64,000 nucleotides of DNA from positions 682,001-746,000 of the forward strand of contig NZ_CP094289.1 in the NCBI RefSeq assembly GCF_022759505.1, in the 5' to 3' direction. How positions within the stretch are numbered: position 1 is the first letter of the stretch; every line of letters starts with the position of its first letter. Origin of the DNA: Georgenia sp. TF02-10. Its GTDB lineage: Bacteria; Actinomycetota; Actinomycetes; Actinomycetales; Actinomycetaceae. The notes under the pieces were generated by a model, which was given only the letters and a program-made list of their open reading frames with translations, searched no databases and was not told where the DNA came from. The position numbers and the translations under genes were made by a program. Below are positions 18,391 through 27,161 of this stretch, piece after piece.

Positions 18391-19383
18391 TCAGCGGCTC
18401 GCGGCGTCCTCTGCCGGGTTCCCTCCCCGGCCGCGCGGCCCCTCCTCCGCCCGCAGCTCCACCAGGCGCAGGAGCAGGAGGGACACCTCGTCCGGGTCGG
18501 TGACCCGGTAGCCGGCCGCGGTGTCGCCGTCGCCGACCTTCACCCCCACGTCATCGGGCCCGAGGACGGCGAAGGCGTCCTCGTCGGTGGTGTCGTCGCC
18601 CGCGTAGAGGACGGCGCCGGCGCGGGCGGCGTCGCGGAGCTGGACCAGCGCGTCGCCCTTGGTCACGTCCAGCACGGCCATCTCCACCACCTCCTTGCCG
18701 ACGATGGTGCGTACCTCGGGGCGGGCAGCCGGGCCGGCGAGGACCGCCTCTGTCAGCCGGGCGCCGTCGTCGGGGGCCGCGGGCCGGGTGTGCAGGACGA
18801 CGGCGGTCGGCTTGGCCTGGACCCAGGCGCCCGGGACCTGCGCGGCGAGGGCCTCGGTCTCGCGCAGCAGCTGCGCGCGCAGCTCGGCCTGGGCGGGCGT
18901 GAGGCGGACGGGGTCGGCGGCGAGGGTGCGGCCCCCGGTCGGGGCCGTGCTGACCGTGCCGAGCTGCGCGCCGTGGCTGCCCACCACGCGGGTGCCCACC
19001 GGCACCTCGGCCAGCGCGACGAGCTCCTCCGCCTCCCGGCCGGAGACGACGGCGAGGCTGACGCCGGGCGCCTCGGCGAGCGCGGCGAGGGCCTGGGCGG
19101 AGGCGGGGGTGACCCGGGAGGTGGTGGGGTCGAGGACGATCGGGGCGAGCACGCCGTCGAAGTCCAGGGCGACGAGCACCGCCGGGACCGCGGCGAAGGC
19201 GCGCAGGGCGGCGTCCAGGGTCTCCTGCAGGTGGGCGGTGAACAGCGGCGCGTCCACGCCGGGGCCCGGGACGCCGGGGTCGGCGACGGGGGCGGCGTCG
19301 TCGGCGCCGAGGGCGGCGGGGTCGTGGGCGGCGGGTGCGGCGGGGTCGTGCGCGGGGCGGGCGGCGTCGTCGGCCGGGGTCAT
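18391..19383 (-). CDS. otsB: trehalose-6-phosphate phosphatase
   Basis: 330 residues. HAD-superfamily catalytic motif I is DFDGVLAPI (Asp74/Asp76); motif II lies in SLAVVSGRE, and the metal-binding motif AGDDTTDEDAF is near residue 280. These are diagnostic for TPP, which dephosphorylates trehalose 6-phosphate. The first about 45 residues are low-complexity Ala/Asp/Pro, so an internal start is possible. Its ATG overlaps the otsA stop by 1 nt (TGATG), making an otsA-otsB operon for the compatible solute trehalose. Confidence 0.95.
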   Translation of the reverse strand: MTPADDAARPAHDPAAPAAHDPAALGADDAAPVADPGVPGPGVDAPLFTAHLQETLDAALRAFAAVPAVLVALDFDGVLAPIVLDPTTSRVTPASAQALAALAEAPGVSLAVVSGREAEELVALAEVPVGTRVVGSHGAQLGTVSTAPTGGRTLAADPVRLTPAQAELRAQLLRETEALAAQVPGAWVQAKPTAVVLHTRPAAPDDGARLTEAVLAGPAARPEVRTIVGKEVVEMAVLDVTKGDALVQLRDAARAGAVLYAGDDTTDEDAFAVLGPDDVGVKVGDGDTAAGYRVTDPDEVSLLLLRLVELRAEEGPRGRGGNPAEDAASR

Positions 19384-20813
19384 CAGGCCTCCACGGTGGT
19401 CGGGACGGACATGGCGAGGTAGCCGAGGAAGTCGTCGGCCCAGCGCTGGACGTCGTGCTCGAGGACCCGGCGGCGCAGCGCGCGCATCCGGCGCCGGCGC
19501 TCCCGGGCGTCCATGCCGATGGCGCGCATGATGGTGGCCTTGGTGCCGTCGATGTCGTGCGGGTTGATGAGCAGCGCCTGGCCGAGCTCGTCGGCCGCGC
19601 CGGTGAACTCGCTGAGCACCAGGGCGCCGCCCAGGTCCGAGCGGGCCGCCACGTACTCCTTGGCGACCAGGTTCATCCCGTCCCGCAGGGAGGTGACGAG
19701 CATGACGTCGGCCGCCCGGTACAGCGCGGCCATCTCCTCGGGCGGGTAGGAGTGGTGCATGTAGTGGACCGCGGCGCGGCCGAGGGTGCCGAACTCGCCG
19801 TTGATGCGGCCCACGGTGACCTCGACCTCCTCACGGAGCTGGCGGTACTGCTCCACCCGCTCCCGGGAGGGGCTGGCCACCTGGACCATGCAGGCCTCCG
19901 GCACCCGCAGCTGGCCGTCCTCGAGGAGCTCGCCGAAGGTCTTCAGCCGGTGCCGGATGCCCTTGGTGTAGTCCAGCCGGTCCACCCCGAGGAGAAGGAC
20001 GTCCGGGCTGCCGAGCTCGCGGCGGACCTCCTTGGCGCGGGCGAGCACCGCCGGGGTGCGGGCGAGGGCGTCGAACTGGGCGGAGTCGATGGAGATGGGG
20101 AACGCCTGGGCGCGGATGGTGCGGTCGGGCCGGGACCACCGGCCGGGCATCGTCACCTGGGGGCCGCGGACCTGCAGGTCGGTCAGGCGGCGGACGGCGC
20201 GCAGGAAGTTGGCGGCGTCGCCCGGCCGCTGGAACCCGACGAGGTCCGCGCCCAGCAGGCCGTCGACGACCTGCCGGCGCCAGGGCAGCTGGGCGAAGAT
20301 CTCCACCGGCGGGAAGGGGATGTGGTTGAAGAACCCGATCCGCACGTCCGGGCGCAGCAGCCGGAGCACGGCCGGGACGAGCTGGAGCTGGTAGTCGTGC
20401 ACCCACACGGTCCCGCCCGGGGCGACCGCCTCCGCCGCCGCGGCGGCGAAGCGGCGGTTGACCGAGACGTAGGTGTTCCACCAGGCCCGGTGGTACGTCG
20501 GCGGGACGATGACGTCGTGGTACAGCGGCCACAGGGTGGCGTTGGAGAAGCCCTCGTAGTAGTCGGCGACCTCCCGCTCGCTCAGCGGCACCGGCCACAG
20601 CCGCATGCCCTCGGCGTCGAAGGGCTCGTGGGCGAAGTCGGGCTTGCCGGACCAGCCGATCCAGGCGCCGTCGTCGTTCTGCATGATCGGGGCGAGCGCG
20701 CTCACCAGCCCGCCGGGGGAGCGCTCCCAGTCCAGCGACCCGTCCGGGTTCACGGTGATGTCGACGGGCAGGCGGTTGGCGACGACGACGACCTCGTGGT
20801 CTCCGGCGGGCAT
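19383..20813 (-). CDS. otsA: trehalose-6-phosphate synthase (GT20)
   Basis: 476 residues of glycosyltransferase family 20, which joins UDP- or GDP/ADP-glucose to glucose 6-phosphate to give trehalose 6-phosphate. Conserved segments include VVVANRLPVD at the N-terminus, SPGGLVSAL, WVHDYQLQLVPAVLR, IGFFNHIPFPP, GVDRLDYTKGI and LRDGMNLVAKEYVA. Ribosome binding site AAGGAG precedes the ATG. It is the first gene of the operon and diverges from the Ser/Thr kinase gene across a 257-bp spacer that contains no other feature I can name. Confidence 0.97.
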   Translation of the reverse strand: MPAGDHEVVVVANRLPVDITVNPDGSLDWERSPGGLVSALAPIMQNDDGAWIGWSGKPDFAHEPFDAEGMRLWPVPLSEREVADYYEGFSNATLWPLYHDVIVPPTYHRAWWNTYVSVNRRFAAAAAEAVAPGGTVWVHDYQLQLVPAVLRLLRPDVRIGFFNHIPFPPVEIFAQLPWRRQVVDGLLGADLVGFQRPGDAANFLRAVRRLTDLQVRGPQVTMPGRWSRPDRTIRAQAFPISIDSAQFDALARTPAVLARAKEVRRELGSPDVLLLGVDRLDYTKGIRHRLKTFGELLEDGQLRVPEACMVQVASPSRERVEQYRQLREEVEVTVGRINGEFGTLGRAAVHYMHHSYPPEEMAALYRAADVMLVTSLRDGMNLVAKEYVAARSDLGGALVLSEFTGAADELGQALLINPHDIDGTKATIMRAIGMDARERRRRMRALRRRVLEHDVQRWADDFLGYLAMSVPTTVEA

Positions 20814-21058
20814 GCGGCGCTCAGCTCCTTGGTTCGCGGTCTGCCGCCACCGTAACGGCAGGGCGTGCGCGGTGCGCGGTCAGTCGGGGGCGGCGGCGCT
20901 GGACTGCGGTCAGCGGTCCGGTCAGGTGGTGGGCGGCGGTGCGGGCCGTCGGGTGACGGCATGAGGATCGGGCAGCCAGGTGTCGGCCGCGGCGCGGGTC
21001 CGGTGGCGGCCTGGGGATTCCTGGTCCGCGGCGGCCTCGTGGTGCGGCGGCACCTGGG

Positions 21059-21064
21059 TACGTT
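21059..21064 (+). promoter_or_regulatory. putative -10 box of the kinase gene (leaderless)
   Basis: TACGTT ends 6 nt before the kinase ATG at 21071 and there is no Shine-Dalgarno, consistent with transcription starting at the ATG. No convincing -35 element. Confidence 0.45.
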
Positions 21065-21070
21065 GTCTGC

Positions 21071-23314
21071 ATGGACGACGCCGAGCGGCAGGTGGGCGGC
21101 TACCGGCTGCTGCGCCGCATCGGCGCCGGCGGCATGGGCACCGTGCACGAGGCCGTCGACCTCGACGGCCGCCGCGTGGCGCTGAAGCTCCTCCACCCGC
21201 AGATCGCCGCCGACCCCCAGGCCCGGCGCCGCCTGGCCCGCGAGGTGTCCCTGCTGCACCGGGTCCGGGAGGCCGGCGTCGCACGGGTGCTGGACGCCGA
21301 GGTCGACGACGACGAGGCCTTCGTCGTCACCGAGCTCATCGACGGGCTCACCCTGGAGGAGGACGTCGCCGACGGCGGGCCGTTCAGCCCCGACGAGCTC
21401 GCCGCGCTCGGCCGGGACCTCGCTGACGCGCTGCGGGCCATCCACGCGGTCGGCGTCGTCCACCGGGACCTGAAGCCGGGCAACGTGATGATGAGCAGCA
21501 ACGGGCCGGTGGTCATCGACTTCGGCATCGCCCAGGTCGCCGACGACGCCCGGCTGACCCAGACCGGGCTGGTCACCGGCACCCCGGGCTACCTGGGCCC
21601 CGAGGTGCTCGCCGGCGCCGAGCCGAGCCCCGCCGGGGACTGGTGGTCCTGGGCCGCCGTCCTCGTCTTCGCCGCCACCGGGCGACCGCCGTTCGGGCGC
21701 GGCCCGACCCAGGCGGTCCTCGGCCGGGTGGCCACCGGGCAGGTGGACACCGACGGGCTGCCGGGCCCGACCGCGCAGGCGCTGCGGGCGGCGCTCGCCC
21801 CGTCACCCGTCGGCCGGCTGAACGCCGACGGCGTGCTGGCCGTCCTGGAGGGGCGGTGGAGCCAGGAGCAGCTCACCCAGGTGCTCGACGGGCGTGGTGG
21901 TGGGGCGACGGCGGTGCTCCCCGGTGCGGCGACGGCGGCCTCGGCCGGCGCGGCGACGGCGGCACTCCCCGGGGCCGGCGGTTCGGTGACGGCGGCGGTG
22001 CCGACCGGCGGTTCGACGGCGGCGCTGCCGTACTCCGGCGGTGCCGTCGGGACCGGCGCGACCGAGGTGCACCGCGAAGGGACGACCGTGCTCCCCGCCG
22101 GTCGGGGAGCAGCCCCCCTCGACGGCGGGACCGGCACTAAGGCGCTCCCGGCGCCCGGTACGACGGCGCGCCTCGGTGCGTCGCCGGCCGGCACCGAGCC
22201 GGCGGTGAGGGGCACGGCGGGTGACGCCGAGCCGGGTGATGTCGGGCCGGGTGATGTCGGGCCGGGCGGTGCCGGGCCGGGCATCGAACTGCTCGAGCCG
22301 TCCGCCGGCACCAGCCCCAGCACCCGCATCCTTCCGTCGGACCGGCCGGCGGCGGCGACGGGTGCAACCTCGGCCGGACTGTTCTCACGGCCCACTCCGG
22401 GCACGAGCGACGGCCTCGACCACACCCGGGTCATGCCTGCCGTGACCGAACCGGACCCGGCCGTGACCGCCGTCGTGCTGCCTCCCTCGATCCCGCCGCG
22501 GTCGTGGCGCGGCGACGCCTACGCCGAGGGCCGAGCCCCGGCCGGCCGGTCCGCCGACCCGACCTGGCAGGACCCGACCCGCACGCCGTGGGCTGACGGG
22601 ACCGGCGGCCAGGCGTGGGGCGGCGAGAGACCCCTGGGGCAGCCCACCTACCCCGACCCCAGCACCTACCCCAACCAGTACGCCTACCCGGGCGCCGAGG
22701 CCGTGCCGCCCTGGGCCGTGCCGCCCCGGCGACGCACCGGCGTCGTCGCCGTGGCGGGCCTGGGCCTGAGCGCGCTCGCGGCCCTCCGGCCCGGGACCTT
22801 CCTGCTCGTCGCCGCGGCGGTCCTCGTCCTGGCCGCCGCCACCGGCTGGGCCGGCCGGTCCCGGCGGGCCCGCCGGCTGCGCCGCGGACCACGCAGCGGA
22901 GACGACACCCGGATGGTGCTGGGCCTGCCGTGGCACCTGGTGCGGGCCGTCCTCACCGTGGTGCCCGGCGCGCTGGTCGGCGCCGGCGTGGCAGCCGTCG
23001 CCTGGTGGGCGGGCGCCGGCCTGGCCGACCCGCGACTGACCGAGCCCCTGGTGCTGTGGGCGTCGGGGCTGCTGGGCCTCGCCGCCGCCTGGCTGACGCC
23101 GACCTCGGCCGCCGCCCGGGAGGGCGCCCGGGCATGGATCGACGTGCTCACCCCGGGCCGGGGCTACCGGGCGCTGCTGGTGGTCGTGGTCCTGCTGGTC
23201 ACGCTCGTGGTCGCCGCGCGCGTGCTCTCCGCCCCGCCGGCACCGGTGTGGGCGCCGCTGCCCGACCCCACCGCACTCCTCGCCGGGCTGCCCGCGCCGC
23301 CGGGCGCTGCCTAG
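21071..23314 (+). CDS. membrane Ser/Thr protein kinase (PknB-like catalytic domain, no PASTA repeats)
   Basis: 747 residues. The kinase domain (about 10-270) has the glycine loop GAGGMGTV, catalytic Lys39 (VALKLL), HRDLKPGNVM with Asp133, DFG (150-152) and GTPGYLGPEV, so it should be active. Residues about 275-555 are Ala/Gly/Thr/Pro low complexity. From about 555 onward there are four to five hydrophobic segments instead of the single helix plus PASTA domains of PknB, so the sensor part is embedded in the membrane. No phosphatase gene is adjacent. Signal and targets unknown. Confidence 0.9.
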   Translation: MDDAERQVGGYRLLRRIGAGGMGTVHEAVDLDGRRVALKLLHPQIAADPQARRRLAREVSLLHRVREAGVARVLDAEVDDDEAFVVTELIDGLTLEEDVADGGPFSPDELAALGRDLADALRAIHAVGVVHRDLKPGNVMMSSNGPVVIDFGIAQVADDARLTQTGLVTGTPGYLGPEVLAGAEPSPAGDWWSWAAVLVFAATGRPPFGRGPTQAVLGRVATGQVDTDGLPGPTAQALRAALAPSPVGRLNADGVLAVLEGRWSQEQLTQVLDGRGGGATAVLPGAATAASAGAATAALPGAGGSVTAAVPTGGSTAALPYSGGAVGTGATEVHREGTTVLPAGRGAAPLDGGTGTKALPAPGTTARLGASPAGTEPAVRGTAGDAEPGDVGPGDVGPGGAGPGIELLEPSAGTSPSTRILPSDRPAAATGATSAGLFSRPTPGTSDGLDHTRVMPAVTEPDPAVTAVVLPPSIPPRSWRGDAYAEGRAPAGRSADPTWQDPTRTPWADGTGGQAWGGERPLGQPTYPDPSTYPNQYAYPGAEAVPPWAVPPRRRTGVVAVAGLGLSALAALRPGTFLLVAAAVLVLAAATGWAGRSRRARRLRRGPRSGDDTRMVLGLPWHLVRAVLTVVPGALVGAGVAAVAWWAGAGLADPRLTEPLVLWASGLLGLAAAWLTPTSAAAREGARAWIDVLTPGRGYRALLVVVVLLVTLVVAARVLSAPPAPVWAPLPDPTALLAGLPAPPGAA

Positions 23315-23407
23315 GCACGGGCGGCTCGAGGCGGCGCTGCCCGCCCCCGGGCGTCGCGGCCGGCGAACCCTGCGCCGCCTGCCGGAGGTGCCACGTACGC
23401 TGGTGGG

Positions 23408-23890
23408 GTGCGCACGCCGGGCTGGCACCGGTGGCCGGGCCTGACCCTGGCCGCCCTCCTCGGCGTCCCCGTCGTCCTCGCCGCCGCGGGCGGCCTCCTC
23501 TCGCTCCACCGCTGCCTCCCGGCCGACGGCGCCTGGGCCACCGTCGCCGTCCGGCTCGCCCTGCTCCGTCCCGACGGCGTCTGCCCGCCCGGCACCCTCG
23601 CCGTCGGCGCCGGACCGGACCAGGCCCTCGCCGTCGTCGTCGCGGTCACCGTGCCGACCCTGGTGCTGCACCTGCTCATGGCCACCGGCGTCGCCGGGCT
23701 CGCCGGCACCGCCCGGGCGGCCCTGGCCGTGCTGGCCCGGCGCCTCGTGCCGAGGCCGCCGGCGGAGCCGGTCACGGACCTGCCCACGCCCGCGCCGACC
23801 CTCGCGCCGCCCCGGGCGGTGCTGCCTAGGACGCGTCCGCTGCTGCGCCAGCCCCACCGGCGCGGGCCCCCGGTGGCGGCCACCGGCTGA
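23408..23890 (+). CDS. hypothetical membrane protein
   Basis: 160 residues with two hydrophobic segments (about 12-30, and 77-105 around LAVVVAVTVPTLVLHLLMATG) separated by a loop with two cysteines, and a Pro/Arg-rich cytoplasmic tail. No recognised domain. TACGCT ends 6 nt before the GTG at 23408, a leaderless-type arrangement. It lies between the kinase gene and the DsbA-like gene in the same direction; a functional link is only suggested by position. Confidence 0.6.
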   Translation: MRTPGWHRWPGLTLAALLGVPVVLAAAGGLLSLHRCLPADGAWATVAVRLALLRPDGVCPPGTLAVGAGPDQALAVVVAVTVPTLVLHLLMATGVAGLAGTARAALAVLARRLVPRPPAEPVTDLPTPAPTLAPPRAVLPRTRPLLRQPHRRGPPVAATG

Positions 23891-23982
23891 CCCGGCGGCG
23901 CCGTCGCCGTCGTCTCGCCCCGCCGCCCCTGGGCCCGGCCCTGCGCCCCCGGCCCGCCCCGACCAGCAGCAGAAGGACTCCC

Positions 23983-24759
23983 ATGCCCAACCCCCACCCC
24001 ACCAAGGCCGACCGCCGCGACGCCGCCCGGGAGCGTGCGCGCGAGCTGCGCGAGGCCCAGGCCCGCCGCGAGAAGCGCAACCGCCTCCTCATCGTCGTCG
24101 GCCTCATCGTCCTGATCGTCCTCGTCGCCGTGGCCGTCTGGGCCATCGTCGGCCAGGGCAACAGGTCGGCGATCGAGCAGGTCGAGAACGTCCCGGCGAA
24201 CACCTCCGTCGAGGACGGCGGCGTCTCCTTCGGCTCCGACCTCGCCGCCGGCTCCACCAACGAGGGCGCCCCGGTGCTCGACGTCTACCTCGATTACACC
24301 TGCCCGCACTGCGCCGACTTCGAGGAGATCAACAGCGCCGACCTGCGCGACGTCGCCGGCTCCGGCGACGCCACCGTCGTGTTCCACCCGGTCGCGATCC
24401 TGGACAACACCGGGGACTACTCCGGGTTCTCCGGCCGCGCCGTCCAGGCCTCCGCCGTCGTCGCGGACCAGGCACCCGAGGCCTACCTCGACTTCCAGCA
24501 GGCGATGTTCGCCCTGGTCGCCGACGCCACGACCGAGCCGACCGAGGAGCAGATCGTCACGGCCGCCGTCGAGGCCGGCGTCCCGCAGGACGTCGCGGAC
24601 CAGATCCCGGCGGGGACGTTCGACGAGTGGGTGGAGGCCACCACCACCCAGTTCGGCCGGGACGGCTACACCGGCACGCCCACGGTCCTGATCGACGGCG
24701 AGGCGTTCGACGGGTGGACCGAGCCGGGCGCGCTGGCCGAGGCGCTGCGGGAGAAGTGA
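23983..24759 (+). CDS. membrane-anchored DsbA-like thiol oxidoreductase
   Basis: 258 residues: a charged cytoplasmic N-terminus, one transmembrane helix (about 35-58), then an extracellular thioredoxin-fold domain of the DsbA/Thioredoxin_4 type. The redox motif is C107-P-H-C110 in YLDYTCPHCADF, and the cis-proline loop is GTPTVLIDG near residue 232. It probably forms or isomerises disulfides in exported proteins; actinobacterial genomes usually have several. It stands alone before the spacer that precedes tRNA-Thr. ATG at 23983 follows a purine-rich AGCAGAAGGA. Confidence 0.88.
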   Translation: MPNPHPTKADRRDAARERARELREAQARREKRNRLLIVVGLIVLIVLVAVAVWAIVGQGNRSAIEQVENVPANTSVEDGGVSFGSDLAAGSTNEGAPVLDVYLDYTCPHCADFEEINSADLRDVAGSGDATVVFHPVAILDNTGDYSGFSGRAVQASAVVADQAPEAYLDFQQAMFALVADATTEPTEEQIVTAAVEAGVPQDVADQIPAGTFDEWVEATTTQFGRDGYTGTPTVLIDGEAFDGWTEPGALAEALREK

Positions 24760-24829
24760 CGCGGCGGCTGCGGCGTCTGACCGGGCGGACCCACGCCAAC
24801 GCCCGCCTCCTCGCCCCCGGCCCGGCCGC

Positions 24830-24973
24830 GAGTTCGCTACTTCCGGCCCGGCCGCGAGTTCGCTAGTCCGCGCCGAGTTCGAGGTTTTGCGCCGAGTTCG
24901 CTAGCGGTGACTGGCGAACTCGGCTCGGACCGGCGAACTCGGTACTGTCCGGCGGCGCCAGTCCGCTAGTTCG
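24830..24973. repeat. array of GAGTTCGCTA words with an 11-bp hairpin
   Basis: GAGTTCGCTA occurs at 24830, 24856 and 24894, with a variant at 24875, and the inverse GCGAACTC at 24914 and 24933; a further related CTAGTTCG lies near 24966. GCCGAGTTCGC (24891-24901) and GCGAACTCGGC (24914-24924) form a perfect 11-bp stem with a 12-nt loop. The array occupies the 370-bp spacer (24760-25129) between the DsbA-like gene and tRNA-Thr; the remainder carries GACGGCGGCCGG words only. It could act as a terminator or protein-binding array. Confidence 0.6.
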
Positions 24974-25129
24974 TGCTGAGGTCGCTGATTTGAGCAGGTG
25001 CCCGGGCGGCGGTTGCCGACGGCGGCCGGACCGGTGATATCGACGGCAGCCTGGCCGGGTGTGCCGACGGCGGCCGGGTCAGCAGGCCCGGCCGCCGGGC
25101 CGGCCGACCGTGGCAGACTCGTCCCCGCT

Positions 25130-25202
25130 GCCGCCTTAGCTCAGCTGGTAGAGCACCCGCCTTGTAAGCGGACGGTCGTCGGTTCGATTCCGACAGGCGG
25201 CT
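25130..25202 (+). tRNA. tRNA-Thr (anticodon TGT)
   Basis: A 73-nt cloverleaf: acceptor stem GCCGCCT/AGGCGGC, D-arm GCTC...GAGC, anticodon loop CTTGTAA giving TGT, variable loop CGGTC and T-arm GTCGG/CCGAC with TTCGATT. The discriminator is T and CCA is not encoded. The outermost anticodon-stem pair is C-A, one mismatch. It reads ACA codons. Confidence 0.96.
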
Positions 25203-25259
25203 CTCGCACGTTCCCAGAAGACCGACCGAGCAGCCGGCGAAGGGATGGCGTCACCCTGC

Positions 25260-25505
25260 TCAGCGGAACGTGCCGTCGTCCTGCCCCGAGTCGCCGTGGA
25301 CGTAGTCGTCCTCGTCGTCCGGGCCGGCGCCGACCAGCTCGGCGTCCGGGCCGGAGCGTTCGGCGTCGGTGCGCGGGGCGCCGGCGGCTCGCCCGCCGCC
25401 GCGCAGGTCCCGGACCGGTGGGTCCAGGGTCGCGTCCGGGCTGACGAGGCCGCGGTGGACGAGGGCGTCGTTGACCAGCTCCGGCCGCTGTGGCTTGTTC
25501 CCCAT
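25260..25505 (-). CDS. small acidic hypothetical protein
   Basis: 81 residues beginning MGNKPQRPELVND with an Asp-rich C-terminus (DDEDDYVHGDSGQDDG). The start is supported by GGGAGGAG about 6 nt upstream. Not recognised; appears soluble and partly disordered. It lies between tRNA-Thr and ung; the 232-bp spacer to ung is filled by a degenerate repeat. Confidence 0.6.
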   Translation of the reverse strand: MGNKPQRPELVNDALVHRGLVSPDATLDPPVRDLRGGGRAAGAPRTDAERSGPDAELVGAGPDDEDDYVHGDSGQDDGTFR

Positions 25506-25601
25506 CGCACGCTCCTCCCGGTGGCGCCCGGTCGCGCCGTCGGGGTGAATCATGCCGCGGAAGCCCACCGGCGAGCGACCCGGCACCCCGGCCCGGTCGT
25601 G

Positions 25602-25740
25602 CCGGCCGCGTCACGCCAAGGACCCACCCAGTCTGTCGCGCCGAGGACCTGGCCCACCCCGTCACGCCGGGGACCGGGATCACCCCGTCATGCCGAGGAT
25701 CGTGCCCCACCCCGTCACGCCGAGAGACGTGACCCCGTCA
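25602..25740. repeat. degenerate CCCCGTCACGCCG repeat reaching the ung stop codon
   Basis: CCCCGTCA or a close variant recurs about every 28-35 bp (near 25660, 25684, 25711 and 25733) followed by CGCCG/TGCCG/CATCA. The last copy contains the TCA that is the ung stop codon, so the array looks like repeated decayed duplicates of the gene's 3' end. Confidence 0.5.
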
Positions 25741-26415
25741 CATCAACGCCCAGTCCACCGGCGCCGCCCCCTGCTCGACGAGCAGGGCGTTGGCGCGCGA
25801 GAAGGGCCGGGACCCGAAGAACCCTCGGCTGGCCGACAGCGGGCTCGGGTGCGCCGACATGATCACCGGCGTCGCGCCGAGCAGGGGGCGCAGCGTGGCC
25901 GCCTGCGCACCCCACAGGATCGCCACGAGGGGCGCGTCCCGGGCCACCAGTGCCCGGATCGCGTGCTCGGTAACGACCTCCCAACCCTTGTCGCGGTGCG
26001 AGGCGGGCTGCCCCGGCCGCACCGTGAGGACCCGGTTGAGCAGCATGACGCCCTGCCGGCACCACGGCGTCAGGTCACCGCTGTCCGGGACCGCCACGCC
26101 GACGTCGTCGCGCAGCTCGCGGTAGATGTTCTGCAGCGAGCGCGGCAGCGGCCGCACGCCGGGCTGGACGGAGAACGACAGCCCCATCGGGTGGCCGGGC
26201 GTCGGGTACGGGTCCTGGCCGACGATCAGCACCCGGACGTCCTCCAGCGGGTAGCAGAAGGCCCGCAGGACGTCGCTGCCGGCGGGCAGGTAGCCGTGCC
26301 CGGCCGCCACCTCCTCCCGCAGGAAGTCGCCCAGGGCATGGATCCGTGGCTCGACCGGGGCCAGCGCCCGCGCCCAGCCCGGGTCGAGCAGGTCGGCCAG
26401 CGGTGCGGGGGTCAC
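25738..26415 (-). CDS. ung: uracil-DNA glycosylase, family 1
   Basis: 225 residues, the normal size. It excises uracil from DNA to start base-excision repair. The water-activating motif [18 protein letters not shown] holds the catalytic Asp, and [21 protein letters not shown] carries the DNA-intercalation loop with its catalytic His. The GTG at 26415 is chosen because TACCCT lies 7 nt upstream on the minus strand (leaderless-type) and because it gives the family length. Confidence 0.96.
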   Translation of the reverse strand: MTPAPLADLLDPGWARALAPVEPRIHALGDFLREEVAAGHGYLPAGSDVLRAFCYPLEDVRVLIVGQDPYPTPGHPMGLSFSVQPGVRPLPRSLQNIYRELRDDVGVAVPDSGDLTPWCRQGVMLLNRVLTVRPGQPASHRDKGWEVVTEHAIRALVARDAPLVAILWGAQAATLRPLLGATPVIMSAHPSPLSASRGFFGSRPFSRANALLVEQGAAPVDWALM

Positions 26416-26630
26416 GCCGGGGAGGGTACCCGTGCCGGGCGACGGCGGCCGGTGCGGGGGCTGCTGGGGGTCGCCGTCGCGGCCGGACGACGGCGGCCGG
26501 CGCGCGGGCCGCCGCGGGTTGCCTTCCACAACAGACCGGGCCGCGGGGAATCACCGTTGCACCCGGCGGCGCCGCTTCGGGTGACCGCCATCGCCGCCCG
26601 GCGCTGCCTGCTGACGCCCCCGCGCGCCGA

Positions 26631-26659
26631 ATGACACCGGTGTGCTTCGCCCCTACGAT
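26631..26659 (+). promoter_or_regulatory. sigma-A-type promoter of the DUF3263 gene
   Basis: ATGACA (26631-26636; 5 of 6 matches to TTGACA) and TACGAT (26654-26659) are separated by 17 nt, one of the clearest housekeeping promoters in the window. A start near 26666 would leave a 40-nt leader containing GGAGGGGA before the ATG. Confidence 0.6.
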
Positions 26660-26705
26660 GGGCAGGTCCGCCAGCGGGCGGACGCACCGCACGGAGGGGA
26701 CCACC

Positions 26706-26996
26706 ATGGCAGCAGCGCACGCCGAGGCCGCGGCCTCCGGCCCGCACGCCCTGACCGACACCGAGCGGGAGATCCTCGCCTTCGAGCGGCAGTGGTGGAA
26801 GTACGCGGGGGCCAAGGAGACCGCGATCCGCGAGCTGTTCGACATGAGTGCCACCCGCTACTACCAGGTGCTCAACCAGCTGCTCGACTCCGAGGCCGCG
26901 CTCGCCGCCGACCCCATGCTCGTCAAGCGCCTGCGCCGGATGCGCTCGGCCCGCCAGCGTGAGCGCTCCAGCCGCCGGCTGAGCGGCGACCGGTAG
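26706..26996 (+). CDS. DUF3263 protein
   Basis: 96 residues of the actinobacterial DUF3263 family. A conserved core (LTDTEREILAFERQWW and ATRYYQVLNQLLD) looks like a helix-turn-helix-type DNA-binding fold ending in a basic tail (KRLRRMRSARQRERSSRR). Its small size and the tail suggest a nucleic-acid-binding protein; no function is established that I can cite. GGAGGGGACCACC precedes the ATG. It lies just before a LytR_C gene, an association frequent in actinobacteria. Confidence 0.85.
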   Translation: MAAAHAEAAASGPHALTDTEREILAFERQWWKYAGAKETAIRELFDMSATRYYQVLNQLLDSEAALAADPMLVKRLRRMRSARQRERSSRRLSGDR

Positions 26997-27120
26997 CGAC
27001 GGCAGCAACCGGCCGCCGGTCGAGCACTTGACGGCCGACGGCAGCAACCGGCCGCCCGCCGAGCGCTTTACGGCTGACGGCCGCCTCCAGCCTCCGATTG
27101 AGCGTTGACCGGGGGCGACG
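26966..27120. repeat. duplicated 3' end of the DUF3263 gene
   Basis: The last 36 nt around the DUF3263 stop (26966-27001) recur downstream at 27085-27120 with 29 of 36 identities and no gaps. Between them GACGGCAGCAACCGGCCGCC occurs twice (near 26999 and 27038). Together they make up most of the 165-bp spacer to the LytR_C gene. Confidence 0.65.
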
Positions 27121-27161
27121 ACGCCCCCGCCCGGCGCGCCGGAGCGGATAACCTGCAGACC

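Noticed and set aside
25130-25202. tRNA-Thr as an integration site of a genomic island
   Set aside because: No repeat of the tRNA 3' end was seen elsewhere in the window and no integrase gene is present.
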